Notes: a model not told the origin generated them from the sequence alone. DNA of 64,000 nucleotides from Actinomycetota bacterium (GCA_009698675.1 WLPT01000004.1:43742-107741), one strand, 5' to 3'; positions 9,663 through 18,677 are shown, counted from the first letter of the stretch. Program-made: numbers and translations.

Positions 9663-10811
9663 ATGAAGAAGAGTTTTAATGTAGCCGCAGCAATTGCTGC
9701 AGCTGGCGCACTTATTCTAGGTGTAACTGCTGCAACTACAGCTTCAGCTGCAGTTAAAGAAGTTACGATCGCCTACCAAGGTCCACTTACTGGAGATGCT
9801 GCACAGACTGGTATTGATGAACTCAATGCAGTTAAGTATGCAATCAAGAAGTACAACGCAACAAACCCAGCCGTTAAGGTTAACCTAGTTGCTATCGATG
9901 ATCAGGGTGCAGGAGCAGTTGCTTTGACTGTTGCTCCAGGTGCTGCTGCAAACAAGAAGATTATTGCAATCGTTGGACCAGCATTCTCAGGTGCAACAAT
10001 CGCGTCCCTTCCTTATTACAAGGCTGGCCGTTTGCCAATGATCTCTCCATCAGCAACTAACGTGACTTTGACAAATCCAAAGTCAGTTAACTATGGCTAC
10101 CCAGTATTCCACCGTGTTCCATCGACGGATGCATTCCAGGGTCCAGCTCTAGCTGTTTGGGCTGTACAGAACCAGAAGTCACCTAAGGTTTACATTGTCG
10201 ATGACAAGTCTCCTTACGGTACTGGTCTTGCAGCATTCACTAAGAAGGGTCTAGCTGCAGGAACATGGGCTGGATCAGATTCAACTCCAGATGACACTAA
10301 AGATTTCTCAGCTACGATCATCAAGATCAAAGCTTCAGGAACTAACGTTGTTATCTACACTGGTTACTACAGCCAGGCAGCAATCTTGATCAAGCAGCTT
10401 CGTACAGCTGGTTACACCGGCGATTATGCAGCTGGCGATGGCGTACTTAGCCAGTCATTTATTGACAACGCTGGTAAGGATGCAGAAGGCGCACTTATGG
10501 TTGCACCTACAATTCCTCTAGCAGTTGGTAACCCAGAAATGGAAGCCGATTACGTCAAGTTGATGGGCGAGGCATCTGGTGAGTACTCAGGCGAGACAAT
10601 TACAATCACCAACGTATTCCTAGAGGGCATCAAGGCAGGTAAGTTGACTCGTTCAGCAATGTTGAACTGGATCAATGGATACCATGGAACAACATTTGCT
10701 GGCACAAAGCTCTCATTCGACCGCAATGGTGACAACAATGGTGCAGCTGCCATTGGTGGATTCATTGTCAAGAGTGGCAAGAATGTGGCTGTAAAAGCTG
10801 TTAAGTGGTAA
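9663..10811 (+). CDS. livJ: Branched-chain amino acid ABC transporter, substrate-binding protein
   Basis: A 382-residue type I periplasmic-binding-fold protein (Leu/Ile/Val family) that captures amino acids outside the cell for the LivHMGF importer. The start is ATG 9663, with AGGAAAGG 6 nt upstream; the in-frame ATG at 9570 would add 31 residues ahead of the signal sequence. Residues 1-30 form a classical signal peptide (MKKSFNVAAA, hydrophobic core, TTASA-A). There is no lipobox and no cysteine anywhere in the protein, which is unusual for a binding protein in a Gram-positive. Mature sequence starts VKEVTIAYQGPLTGD, with later IVGPAFSG and ISPSATN. Codon choice is more uniform than in its neighbours, suggesting high expression. 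A strong terminator follows. Exact substrate is not determinable. Confidence 0.92.
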   Translation: MKKSFNVAAAIAAAGALILGVTAATTASAAVKEVTIAYQGPLTGDAAQTGIDELNAVKYAIKKYNATNPAVKVNLVAIDDQGAGAVALTVAPGAAANKKIIAIVGPAFSGATIASLPYYKAGRLPMISPSATNVTLTNPKSVNYGYPVFHRVPSTDAFQGPALAVWAVQNQKSPKVYIVDDKSPYGTGLAAFTKKGLAAGTWAGSDSTPDDTKDFSATIIKIKASGTNVVIYTGYYSQAAILIKQLRTAGYTGDYAAGDGVLSQSFIDNAGKDAEGALMVAPTIPLAVGNPEMEADYVKLMGEASGEYSGETITITNVFLEGIKAGKLTRSAMLNWINGYHGTTFAGTKLSFDRNGDNNGAAAIGGFIVKSGKNVAVKAVKW

Positions 10812-10837
10812 ATCTCTAAACCAAATATAGAAGTACA

Positions 10838-10871
10838 AATGACCCGGCAGATTCTCTGCCGGGTCATTTTT
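10838..10871 (+). terminator. Rho-independent terminator between livJ and livH
   Basis: A 14-bp perfect stem (10838-10851 with 10855-10868, GC core GACCCGGCAGA) and a TTC loop, followed by a T run. It lies 27 bp after livJ and 82 bp before livH, so it should limit read-through and give much more livJ than permease mRNA. Confidence 0.92.
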
Positions 10872-10952
10872 CTAACGCTTTTGTGTAGATTTCGTGTAAT
10901 CTGGCACCTTGTTTGGTAAGCCAGGCTTTCCTTGAGAGGGAGTATTAACGGC

Positions 10953-11903
10953 ATGTTTGACATTTTAAGAACGCAGTTTTGGTCACTTACTCTATCTGGC
11001 ATCGCCTTGGGCTTTATCTACGTATTGATCTCTATGGGCTACACGATGGTTTACGGTGTTTTGCGCATGATCAACTTCGCTAACTCTGAAATCTTTATGG
11101 TGGGAGCCTTTGCCAGTCTTCTCGTTGGAAGAGATGTTTTCCATTACACAATGGATACGATTCCGCCTACTGGTGCGAAATTAGCGTTGGTCCTTACTTG
11201 CTCACTAATAGCCTCGATGCTGACCTCTTCGCTCGTTGCATTTTTAGTTGAGTTAATCGCCTATAGAAATCTTCGTAATCGCACATCTAATCGAATTGCA
11301 CCGTTGATCACGGCTATCGGAATGTCGATTGTTATTTCAGAGACGGTTCGCATAATAACTAAAGCTAGGGCTATCTTCGCGCCGAGAATTTTAGAGAAGC
11401 AGACTCTTTTTGTTTTTCATGGGGCCGATATTCGACTTGATAGCATGATCACTATTTTCGCAGGTTTAATTCTCTTTATTGCACTAGAGCGTTTTATTAA
11501 ACTTTCAAGGCTCGGAAAAGGCATTCGAGCCGTTTCGATGGATGAGGACTCGGCCAAGCTCATGGGTGTTAACCTCAATCGCGTTATCTCCCTAACCTTT
11601 ATTATCGGTGGCTTAATGACGGGCGCGGCTGGCTTCTTCTATGTCAATGTCTATGAAAACGTTAAATACAACATGGGCTTTAGTCTGGGTCTGGCCGCTT
11701 TCACAGCTGCAGTTATCGGAGGAATCGGAAATATTCGAGGCGCCTTCTTTGGAGGTATATCTTTGGGCCTTCTTGAGATTTATGCCTCAGCCGTTGTCGG
11801 TACCCAGTGGAAGCCAGTCACAGTTTTCGTCGTCTTGATTCTTATTTTGCTTTTGAAACCAAATGGTCTCTTTGGCGAAGCTGTTCAGAAAACGAGGGTC
11901 TAA
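10953..11903 (+). CDS. livH: Branched-chain amino acid ABC transporter, permease LivH
   Basis: LivH (316 aa) is one of two membrane subunits of the importer. Hydrophobic segments alternate from LSGIALGFIYVLISMGYTM to VTVFVVLILILLLKPNGLF, with the family motifs YGVLRMINFANSE near the N-terminus and GVNLNRVISLTFIIGG and GGIGNIRGAFFGG in the C-terminal half. The ATG at 10953 is preferred because GAGAGGGAG lies 10 nt upstream; a TTG at 10932 would place that site inside the gene. The stop overlaps the livM start by one base (TAATG). Confidence 0.94.
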   Translation: MFDILRTQFWSLTLSGIALGFIYVLISMGYTMVYGVLRMINFANSEIFMVGAFASLLVGRDVFHYTMDTIPPTGAKLALVLTCSLIASMLTSSLVAFLVELIAYRNLRNRTSNRIAPLITAIGMSIVISETVRIITKARAIFAPRILEKQTLFVFHGADIRLDSMITIFAGLILFIALERFIKLSRLGKGIRAVSMDEDSAKLMGVNLNRVISLTFIIGGLMTGAAGFFYVNVYENVKYNMGFSLGLAAFTAAVIGGIGNIRGAFFGGISLGLLEIYASAVVGTQWKPVTVFVVLILILLLKPNGLFGEAVQKTRV

Positions 11904-12931
11904 TGATAAATCTACGAGATAAAGGCGCGGAGTTCTGGGATCGTTCAAATCGTCCCGTTCGTGTTCTGACAGTCTTTGTAATGCTTGCGGCAATCGCAGC
12001 ACTTCCTTATGCATCGAACTCATTTCTTCAGACACCTATCGCCGCCTTTGATGCCGTCTTGGTATACCCGATGGGCATCTTCATCTTGATGGCGATGGGT
12101 CTAAATGTAGTTGTGGGCAAGAGTGGACTTTTGGATTTGGGGTATGTGGCCTTCTTCGCAGTAGGTGCTTACACAATGGCCCTACTCGGAACACATACGG
12201 GACTAAATACTTGGGAGATCATGCCCTTTGGTATCGGTTTTGCAATGTTGGCCGGTCTGATTCTGGCAATACCAACTTTGCGTTTACGTGGTGACTACCT
12301 AGCCATTGTTACTTTAGGTTTTGGTGAGATTGTGAGAATTATCGCGGTTAATACTGAGAAGATCGGTGGAGCATTAGGAATCGCAGGAATTCCCTTTCCT
12401 CCAGGGCTTGGATTTGAATATCAACTTTTAGATCAAAAATATTTCTACTGGACTGTGTTGGTTCTTATCCTCATCGTTATTTGGATTGTTCGTCGCTTGT
12501 CGGCTCGTCGCCCAGGTCGCGCTTGGGAGGCAATTCGCCAAGATGAAGATGCCGCCGAACTCATGGGGGTTTCGACGTATAAATACAAGATTTGGGCCTT
12601 TGTTTTCGGTGCTGCAATCGGCGGGGGAGCGGGCGTGTTTTATGCCTCTCGCTCAATGGTTATAGCACCAGATAACTTCACATTGAACACTTCGATTCTT
12701 ATCCTGGCCTGCGTTGTATTTGGCGGAATGGGAAATATCTGGGGCGTAATTGTTGGAGCTGCGATTTTGGGATATCTACCCGATAGATTTAGATTCCTCT
12801 CCGATGCGCGCCTGCTTCTATTTGGAGTAGTACTCGTAGTCTTTATGAATCTTCGCCCAGAGGGAATTCTTCCGCGAAAGAAGCGCGAGAAAAAGTTTAC
12901 GAGCTTGCAAACAGAGGAGGGCGCTAAATGA
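11903..12931 (+). CDS. livM: Branched-chain amino acid ABC transporter, permease LivM
   Basis: LivM (342 aa) is the second membrane subunit. After a short cytoplasmic N-terminus it has many membrane segments; family motifs are GLNVVVGKSGLLDLGYVAFF, LRLRGDYLAIVTLGFGEIVR, and GAAIGGGAGVFYASRSM followed by VFGGMGNIWGVIVGA. The frame stays open upstream to 11807, but that part overlaps livH; ATG 11903 makes the one-base overlap typical of this cluster and gives a normal family length. The C-terminus ends in a basic tail (RKKREKK). The next gene overlaps by 4 nt. Confidence 0.94.
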   Translation: MINLRDKGAEFWDRSNRPVRVLTVFVMLAAIAALPYASNSFLQTPIAAFDAVLVYPMGIFILMAMGLNVVVGKSGLLDLGYVAFFAVGAYTMALLGTHTGLNTWEIMPFGIGFAMLAGLILAIPTLRLRGDYLAIVTLGFGEIVRIIAVNTEKIGGALGIAGIPFPPGLGFEYQLLDQKYFYWTVLVLILIVIWIVRRLSARRPGRAWEAIRQDEDAAELMGVSTYKYKIWAFVFGAAIGGGAGVFYASRSMVIAPDNFTLNTSILILACVVFGGMGNIWGVIVGAAILGYLPDRFRFLSDARLLLFGVVLVVFMNLRPEGILPRKKREKKFTSLQTEEGAK

Positions 12932-13704
12932 GTAAGCCACTCTTGGAGTTAAAAGATCTCACGATAAAGTTTGGTGGCGTAACAGCCCTCGATGGCGTCA
13001 ATATTTCTCTTAATAAAGGAGAGATTTTGGCTTTAATCGGCCCCAATGGTGCCGGAAAGACTACTGTCTTCAATTTGATCACAGGGGTTTATAAGCCAAC
13101 GTCGGGCGAGGTTGTTTTTAATGGCAGCCGAATCTCTGGACGCAAACGCCACGCGATTACCAAGCTTGGAATCGCCCGCACCTTCCAGAACATTCGACTT
13201 TTCGGCGATATGACCACTTTAGAGAATGTTATTACTGGAACCGACGTTCAAAATAAGGTTGGCTTCATTGGCTCAATGTTTGGTACTCCTCGCTCACGGC
13301 GCGAAGAGAAGGCCAGTGCAGTTAAAGCTCATGAGATTCTTAAGTTCATTGGAATCGATGAGTATGCCGATCGCTTAGCCAAGAATCTTCCCTATGGAGT
13401 ACAGCGACGCCTGGAAATCGCACGCGCCCTAGGAACTCAACCTCAAGTTCTTTTGCTAGATGAGCCCGCAGCCGGTTTTAATCCAGCCGAGAAGGTTGAA
13501 CTTGCGGCAACAATTATTAAGATTCGCGATGCGGGTTATACGGTTTTGCTTATTGAACATGACATGTCGTTGATTATGGGGATCTCAGACCGTGTTGCAG
13601 TTCTAGACTTCGGAGTAAAGATCGCCGATGACCTACCTTCCGTTGTTCAAAAAGATCCACGTGTAATTGAAGCCTATTTAGGAGTACCCGCAGATGCGTC
13701 TTGA
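12928..13704 (+). CDS. livG: Branched-chain amino acid ABC transporter, ATPase LivG
   Basis: LivG (258 aa) is one of the two ATPase subunits driving import. It has Walker A GPNGAGKTT (about 40-48), the Q-loop in ARTFQNIRLFGDMT, the variant signature LPYGVQRRLEIARAL that is normal for LivG proteins, Walker B VLLLDEPAAG and the H-loop LLIEHDM. The start overlaps livM by 4 nt and a GAGGAGG lies just upstream inside livM. The end overlaps livF. The neighbours confirm the assignment. Confidence 0.95.
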   Translation: MSKPLLELKDLTIKFGGVTALDGVNISLNKGEILALIGPNGAGKTTVFNLITGVYKPTSGEVVFNGSRISGRKRHAITKLGIARTFQNIRLFGDMTTLENVITGTDVQNKVGFIGSMFGTPRSRREEKASAVKAHEILKFIGIDEYADRLAKNLPYGVQRRLEIARALGTQPQVLLLDEPAAGFNPAEKVELAATIIKIRDAGYTVLLIEHDMSLIMGISDRVAVLDFGVKIADDLPSVVQKDPRVIEAYLGVPADAS

Positions 13705-14416
13705 AATTAAGGATCTACATGTTCATTACGGAAAGATTGAGGCCATAAAGGGCATATCGGTCGTCGTTAATCAAGGCGAGATCGTCACGTTAATTGGTGC
13801 TAATGGAGCTGGTAAAACTACGACCCTTAAAACAATTTCAGGGCTGCGCAAAGTTTCAAGCGGTGCGATTATTTTTGATGGTCAAGATATCTCTAAAGTA
13901 CCTGCCCATGAACGAGTAGATCTGGGTATATCCCAAGCACCTGAAGGTCGAGGAATCTTTCCTGGAATGACAGTTCTAGAGAATCTTGAAATGGGTAAGT
14001 TTCACCGTAAAAATCGACGTCATGAGATGGATGAGGATCTGGACAAGATTTATGCCCTCTTTCCACGGTTAAAGGAGAGAACTTCGCAGTCGGGTGGCAC
14101 ATTATCTGGTGGCGAGCAGCAGATGTTGGCGATTGGACGCGCACTAATGGCACGTCCGAAAGTCTTGTTGCTCGATGAGCCTTCTATGGGACTTGCACCT
14201 CAAATGATCGCAAATATTTTTAGGATTATTACCGAGATTAATAAGACTGGCGTGACAATTCTTCTTGTTGAACAAAATGCCCAGCAGGCCCTTCAACGTG
14301 CCGATCGAGCATATATTCTGGAAACAGGAAACATTGTTAAAGAGGCTAAAGCATCTGATCTACTCAATGACCCGGCCGTGCGTGAGGCGTATCTAGGAAC
14401 TGGAGCTCATAGCTAA
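13694..14416 (+). CDS. livF: Branched-chain amino acid ABC transporter, ATPase LivF
   Basis: LivF (240 aa) is the second ATPase. It shows Walker A GANGAGKTTTLK, signature LSGGEQQMLAIGRALM, Walker B VLLLDEPSMGLAP and H-loop LLVEQNA. GGAG inside the end of livG serves as its ribosome-binding site, and the ATG lies 11 nt inside livG. Its TAA stop is interlocked with the stop of the oppositely transcribed thioesterase gene (CTAA, a 4-nt overlap), and no terminator is visible there. Confidence 0.95.
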   Translation: MRLEIKDLHVHYGKIEAIKGISVVVNQGEIVTLIGANGAGKTTTLKTISGLRKVSSGAIIFDGQDISKVPAHERVDLGISQAPEGRGIFPGMTVLENLEMGKFHRKNRRHEMDEDLDKIYALFPRLKERTSQSGGTLSGGEQQMLAIGRALMARPKVLLLDEPSMGLAPQMIANIFRIITEINKTGVTILLVEQNAQQALQRADRAYILETGNIVKEAKASDLLNDPAVREAYLGTGAHS

Positions 14417-14829
14417 TTTGGGCGTTCGGCCAAAATTAGACAGGTAATTCGCGCGGTACAGATCCTTTCATTCTTATCATTGGTGATTGAAATATCGTAC
14501 GAGCACATCGTTTTGCCAAGTGATAGTGCCGTGGCTACTGCCGTTACTAATCCACTGGTGGCCGACTTATGATGCGTGGCGTTGATATCGACCCCAACGA
14601 TCATTCGTGTAGGACCGGCGTGCAATGCAGTACCAACAGATCCTAAAGTCTCAGCTAGTACAACACTGGCACCACCATGGAGAAGCCCAATTGGCTGAGT
14701 GTTTCCTTCAACCGGCATCGTTGCGACCAGGCGTTCGGGAGAGGCTTCGATGATTTCGATTCCCATTTTGCTGCCAAGTGCGCCGCCGCCACGCTCTCGA
14801 ATAATCTCTAAGAATTTTTCATTGCTCAT
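14413..14829 (-). CDS. PaaI-type hotdog-fold thioesterase
   Basis: A 138-residue single-domain hotdog thioesterase, hydrolysing acyl-CoA esters. The family motif is GLLHGGASVVLAETLGSVG (about 47-65), where the HGG loop and the following acidic residue (E60) build the active site. The C-terminal strands run KTMCSYDISITNDKNERIC and TARITCLIL. Length is normal. Substrate is unknown: members act on phenylacetyl-CoA, hydroxybenzoyl-CoA, DHNA-CoA or various acyl-CoAs. It is divergent from polA with only 36 bp between the start codons, an arrangement I recall in other actinobacteria. Confidence 0.9.
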   Translation of the reverse strand: MSNEKFLEIIRERGGGALGSKMGIEIIEASPERLVATMPVEGNTQPIGLLHGGASVVLAETLGSVGTALHAGPTRMIVGVDINATHHKSATSGLVTAVATALSLGKTMCSYDISITNDKNERICTARITCLILAERPN

Positions 14830-14837
14830 AAGGCCAG

Positions 14838-14843
14838 AGTCTA
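14838..14843 (-). promoter_or_regulatory. -10 element for the thioesterase gene
   Basis: On the minus strand TAGACT lies 8 nt before the ATG at 14829, predicting a leader of only one or two bases. It is back to back with the polA -10 element, with 10 bp between the two hexamers. Confidence 0.4.
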
Positions 14844-14853
14844 ACCAGCAAAC

Positions 14854-14859
14854 TAAGAT
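14854..14859 (+). promoter_or_regulatory. Leaderless -10 element for polA
   Basis: TAAGAT fits TANNNT and lies exactly 6 nt before the polA ATG at 14866. No Shine-Dalgarno is present. Confidence 0.55.
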
Positions 14860-14865
14860 GAACCA

Positions 14866-17454
14866 ATGAGCAAACGCCTACTACTTATCGATGGGCACTC
14901 CATGGCTTACAGGGCCTTTTTTGCCCTGCCGGCCGAAAACTTCACCACTGCAAATGGACAACACACGAATGCTATTTATGGATTTGCAACAATGCTTTTG
15001 TCCTTACTCACTAGCCAGAAGCCCACACACGTAGCCGTCGCATTTGATGTATCTAGAAAGACTTTTCGCTCGGAGATTTTCCCCGAGTACAAAGCTAATC
15101 GAGCTAAGACTCCCGATGAATTTCGATCACAAATGGCCTACCTGCATGAGTTAGTAACGGCCTTTGGGATTGCTAGTTTTGAAATTGAGGGATATGAGGC
15201 CGACGATATCTTGGCAACTATTGCTAAACGGGCCGAGCGCGAAGGCGCGCAAGTGCTCATTTGTACTGGCGATCGAGATTCATTTCAGTTAGTTAACGAG
15301 TTGACGACCGTTCTTTATCCAAAACGGGGTGTAAGCGATCTGGTTCAAATGACCCCTGATGCCGTTGCAGACAAATATGGAATGTCGCCGGCACAGTATC
15401 CAGACTTTGCAGCTTTGCGCGGGGACCCAAGTGATAATTTGCCCTCGGTTCCAGGCGTTGGTGAGAAGACTGCAGCTAAGTGGATCGTTGAGTACGGATC
15501 ACTGAAAGAGTTGATTTCCAATGCTGACAAGCTGCCTGGCAAAGCCGGCCAATCCTTACGAGACTCAATCGATAATGTAATCCGCAATAGCGAGTTGACT
15601 GCATTAGTTTGCGACGTTCCAATTAACTTTGAAATTGATGAATTGCAGTGGATTGGTGTCGATGAAACGAAGACAAATCCGCTTTTCGATCTGCTTGAGT
15701 TCAAAACTTTGAAAGATCGAATGAAACCGATAATTATTCGAACCTCAAGTGAAAAAACCGTAGATAGCGAGTTTGTTCTATTTGTCGACGAAATGAGTGA
15801 GGGAGCCCTCACTCCTAAGCAGGCCGATGCAAAAATCGCTGCCCATACAGGTCCCATTGCACTCACCTACAAGCTTGTTGATGAGAAGCTCCATCGTTAT
15901 GCGATCGCGCTTTCAACCGAGGACGTCTTTTTAGTTCATGCCAGCACAATGGGTGAATGGGCGGCAGATGAAAAAGTTAAGAAAATTATTCATGATTCCA
16001 AATCCTTGGCACGTGGTACTGAGTTATCTGGTGTGGAGTTTGATTCTGCAATAGCTGCCTACTTAGTCAACCCAGGAGTACGAGCTCAGGAGTTTAGCGA
16101 TTTGCAAGAGCGGTGGGGAGATGGCTCTGTGATTAATGCTTCAACCCCTGAACAAGAGTTATTGACCTCGGCCAGAGCGCTATTTTTCCTGCGTGACTCG
16201 CTATCACGTGAGTTGAAAGAGAGAGGGCTATTAGTTCTCTTTGTCTCTATGGAGCTTCCAATCTGCGAACTTTTAGCGCGTATGGAGCGTATTGGTGTTG
16301 CCGTTGACCGAGGAGAGTTGGAGAACCTTCATGCATTTTTTGAGGCAGAGGTATCGCGCGAAACTAAAGCCGCACATGAGAGCGCAGGCCACGAGTTCAA
16401 TGTAGCCTCACCGAAGCAACTGCAAGTCGTGCTCTTTGATGAGCTAAAGCTGCCTAAAACAAAGAAGATTAAGACAGGGTATACAACCGATGCCGAAAGT
16501 CTGGACTGGCTGCATGAGAAAACGGGCCACCCTTTATTAAGACATCTGCTGCGCATTCGAGAAACTAAAAAACTCTCGACAACCATCGATGGGTTAATAT
16601 CGGAGATAGCCAAAGATGGTCGGATTCATACCCATTTTGGACAGACGGTAACATCTACGGGACGTCTTTCATCGATCGCGCCGAATCTTCAAAATATTCC
16701 CGTTCGTACAGAAGAGGGCCGCAGAATTCGAAATGCATTTATTCCAGGCAAGGGTTATGCCGCCCTTTTAACGGCCGATTACAGTCAAATTGAAATGCGC
16801 ATCATGGCTCATCTCTCTCATGACGAAAAACTACTAGCGGCCTTTGAATCAGGTGAAGATCTGCATGCCACCATCGCCGCTGTAATTTTTGGAGTCAAAG
16901 CACAGGATGTGGATTCAGAGATGCGAAGACAGATTAAGGCTATGTCATATGGGCTAGCTTATGGTTTGTCATCATTTGGACTATCGGCGCAGTTAGATAT
17001 TAGCCCGGCTCAGGCTCAGGGATTAATGGATACCTACTTCCAACGCTTTGGTGGGATAAGAGATTACTTAAAGACGGTAGTTGAGGATGCTCGTAAAGTG
17101 GGATACACGCAGACAATCATGGGTCGCCGCCGCTATCTTCCAGATTTGATGAGTGATAATCGTCAGCGCCGTGAAGTGGCAGAGCGTATGGCATTGAACG
17201 CACCGATTCAAGGCTCGGCCGCCGACATCATCAAGTTGGCTATGTTGAAAGTTCAGGGCGCTATCGAGAGCCAGAAACTACAATCTCGATTGCTACTTCA
17301 GATTCATGATGAGTTAATTATTGAAGTTGTTAAAGGCGAAGAGGAAGAGATAACTGAACTTGTCACTCGAGAGATGGGATCGGCATATCCCCTCAGAGCA
17401 CCGCTTAATGTCAGTGCAGGTTTAGGCCTGACCTGGCACGAGGCTGCGCATTAA
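14866..17454 (+). CDS. polA: DNA polymerase I
   Basis: PolA (862 aa) fills gaps and removes RNA primers. The 5' nuclease domain (about 1-290) has LLIDGHSMAYRAFFAL, YEADDILAT and LRGDPSDNLPSVPGVGEKTA. The middle domain (about 290-470) has a 3'-5' exonuclease fold but lacks the DxE metal motif, as in other actinobacterial PolA, so proofreading is probably absent. The polymerase domain has motif A TADYSQIEMR (636-645), motif B RRQIKAMSYGLAYG (687-700) and motif C QIHDE (812-816). Y695 is at the site that is Phe in E. coli Pol I; Tyr here is linked to weak discrimination against dideoxynucleotides. Its stop is interlocked with that of the convergent MFS gene (TTAA). Confidence 0.98.
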   Translation: MSKRLLLIDGHSMAYRAFFALPAENFTTANGQHTNAIYGFATMLLSLLTSQKPTHVAVAFDVSRKTFRSEIFPEYKANRAKTPDEFRSQMAYLHELVTAFGIASFEIEGYEADDILATIAKRAEREGAQVLICTGDRDSFQLVNELTTVLYPKRGVSDLVQMTPDAVADKYGMSPAQYPDFAALRGDPSDNLPSVPGVGEKTAAKWIVEYGSLKELISNADKLPGKAGQSLRDSIDNVIRNSELTALVCDVPINFEIDELQWIGVDETKTNPLFDLLEFKTLKDRMKPIIIRTSSEKTVDSEFVLFVDEMSEGALTPKQADAKIAAHTGPIALTYKLVDEKLHRYAIALSTEDVFLVHASTMGEWAADEKVKKIIHDSKSLARGTELSGVEFDSAIAAYLVNPGVRAQEFSDLQERWGDGSVINASTPEQELLTSARALFFLRDSLSRELKERGLLVLFVSMELPICELLARMERIGVAVDRGELENLHAFFEAEVSRETKAAHESAGHEFNVASPKQLQVVLFDELKLPKTKKIKTGYTTDAESLDWLHEKTGHPLLRHLLRIRETKKLSTTIDGLISEIAKDGRIHTHFGQTVTSTGRLSSIAPNLQNIPVRTEEGRRIRNAFIPGKGYAALLTADYSQIEMRIMAHLSHDEKLLAAFESGEDLHATIAAVIFGVKAQDVDSEMRRQIKAMSYGLAYGLSSFGLSAQLDISPAQAQGLMDTYFQRFGGIRDYLKTVVEDARKVGYTQTIMGRRRYLPDLMSDNRQRREVAERMALNAPIQGSAADIIKLAMLKVQGAIESQKLQSRLLLQIHDELIIEVVKGEEEEITELVTREMGSAYPLRAPLNVSAGLGLTWHEAAH

Positions 17455-18677
17455 GTTGTAGTAGGAGAGTTGCTTTCCATAGCTTTTACATCCTCTTCGT
17501 CGGTAGGAATGCGATTAGCAGCCTTTAACCGCTCTCGTCCAACTCTTAATACAATATTTCCTAATCCAATTGAAACGGCAGTTAGGGCCAGACAGAACTG
17601 AGGAGAGATTCTTTCAGAAAGAACGCCACCAACTGCAGCTCCCAGTGACATGACACTTCCTTCGACAGTCCAGAGCCATGCCATGTAAGAAACCGCTGAA
17701 CCTTTAGGTCGCACAGCCTCCATTACCTCCCAATAGAACACTTGAATCGCGCCTCCTACGAAACCTAAAAGCGCTCCAGCGATAGCCATAGACCAGCCAG
17801 GATATGTAAAAGCCATAGGAATGGCGACTAAGAACCAAATGAAATAAGTTGTACGCATCGCCGAAAGCGATGAGGTGCGTTTAGATATTAACCCCGCCAC
17901 TAGGCCGCCGATAATGCTAGATATTCCCATTGCGGCGAAGACCCAGGCGGTGCGATGAGGGAGTTTTTCTATTGTTGCAAAAGACGGAACTGCAACATCA
18001 AAAAGCCCCCAGCCAAATCCTATGAATGATCCTTCTAACATCATCAATCGCAGTGCTGGATTTCGCCAAAGCGATTGCGCCCCACTCTCTTTCTTCTCTG
18101 GCTTCCAATCTTTAGATACTTTGGCGATCGCTAAAGCGCCTCCACCAACGCTCATGAAAAGTGCGGCAGTGATCAGTGCACTTGCAGGATGTGAAGATAG
18201 GGAGAGTGATGTAGCGATCACTGGCCCGATTACTCCAGCAGTATTCATAACAGATGTATCGACTGCGTAGGCCGTACGTAAAAAATCTCCGCTGACGATT
18301 GTTTTCCATAGCGGACGGACCGATAGATTAATTGGTGGTGCACTTAGTCCCATAACTGTGGCCATTATGAGAATGAAAGTTGCCGAGTGTGAGATATTTA
18401 CGAGAATCATCATCGCCGCATAGCCAGGAACGAGGATGCGTAGTGGCCACTTCTGGCCGTACTTATCAATGAGTGAACCACGGATTCCTGCTGTGAATGA
18501 ACCCGCTAATGAGTTAACACCGATAACTAATCCAGCTAGCGCGATAGAACCCGTCTCTTGTTGAGCTTTAAAGAATAAGGACAGCCCCACCATCCCATAG
18601 GCAACACGGGCGGGAAAGGCTGCCAAAACCAGCACCCAAACGTTGGGGAGTGCAAATAACTCTCGATAGCGATTCAT
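17451..18677 (-). CDS. MFS transporter of unknown substrate
   Basis: A 408-residue major facilitator protein with about 12 hydrophobic segments in two halves joined by a cytoplasmic loop near residue 195 (VSKDWKPEKKESG). The loop between segments 2 and 3 reads GIRGSLIDKYGQKWPLRI, the typical MFS G-x3-D-x2-G/R-type motif. The C-terminus is hydrophilic and acidic (NRIPTDEEDVKAMES). Nothing identifies a substrate. The start ATG has TAGACT 10 nt upstream on the minus strand, so the leader may be only a few bases. It converges on polA with a 4-nt overlap and diverges from rpsA. Confidence 0.85.
   Translation of the reverse strand: MNRYRELFALPNVWVLVLAAFPARVAYGMVGLSLFFKAQQETGSIALAGLVIGVNSLAGSFTAGIRGSLIDKYGQKWPLRILVPGYAAMMILVNISHSATFILIMATVMGLSAPPINLSVRPLWKTIVSGDFLRTAYAVDTSVMNTAGVIGPVIATSLSLSSHPASALITAALFMSVGGGALAIAKVSKDWKPEKKESGAQSLWRNPALRLMMLEGSFIGFGWGLFDVAVPSFATIEKLPHRTAWVFAAMGISSIIGGLVAGLISKRTSSLSAMRTTYFIWFLVAIPMAFTYPGWSMAIAGALLGFVGGAIQVFYWEVMEAVRPKGSAVSYMAWLWTVEGSVMSLGAAVGGVLSERISPQFCLALTAVSIGLGNIVLRVGRERLKAANRIPTDEEDVKAMESNSPTTT

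Noticed and set aside
15345..15866. 173-codon minus-strand frame opposite polA
   Set aside because: Shadow of a well-conserved coding region; low-complexity Ser-rich translation.
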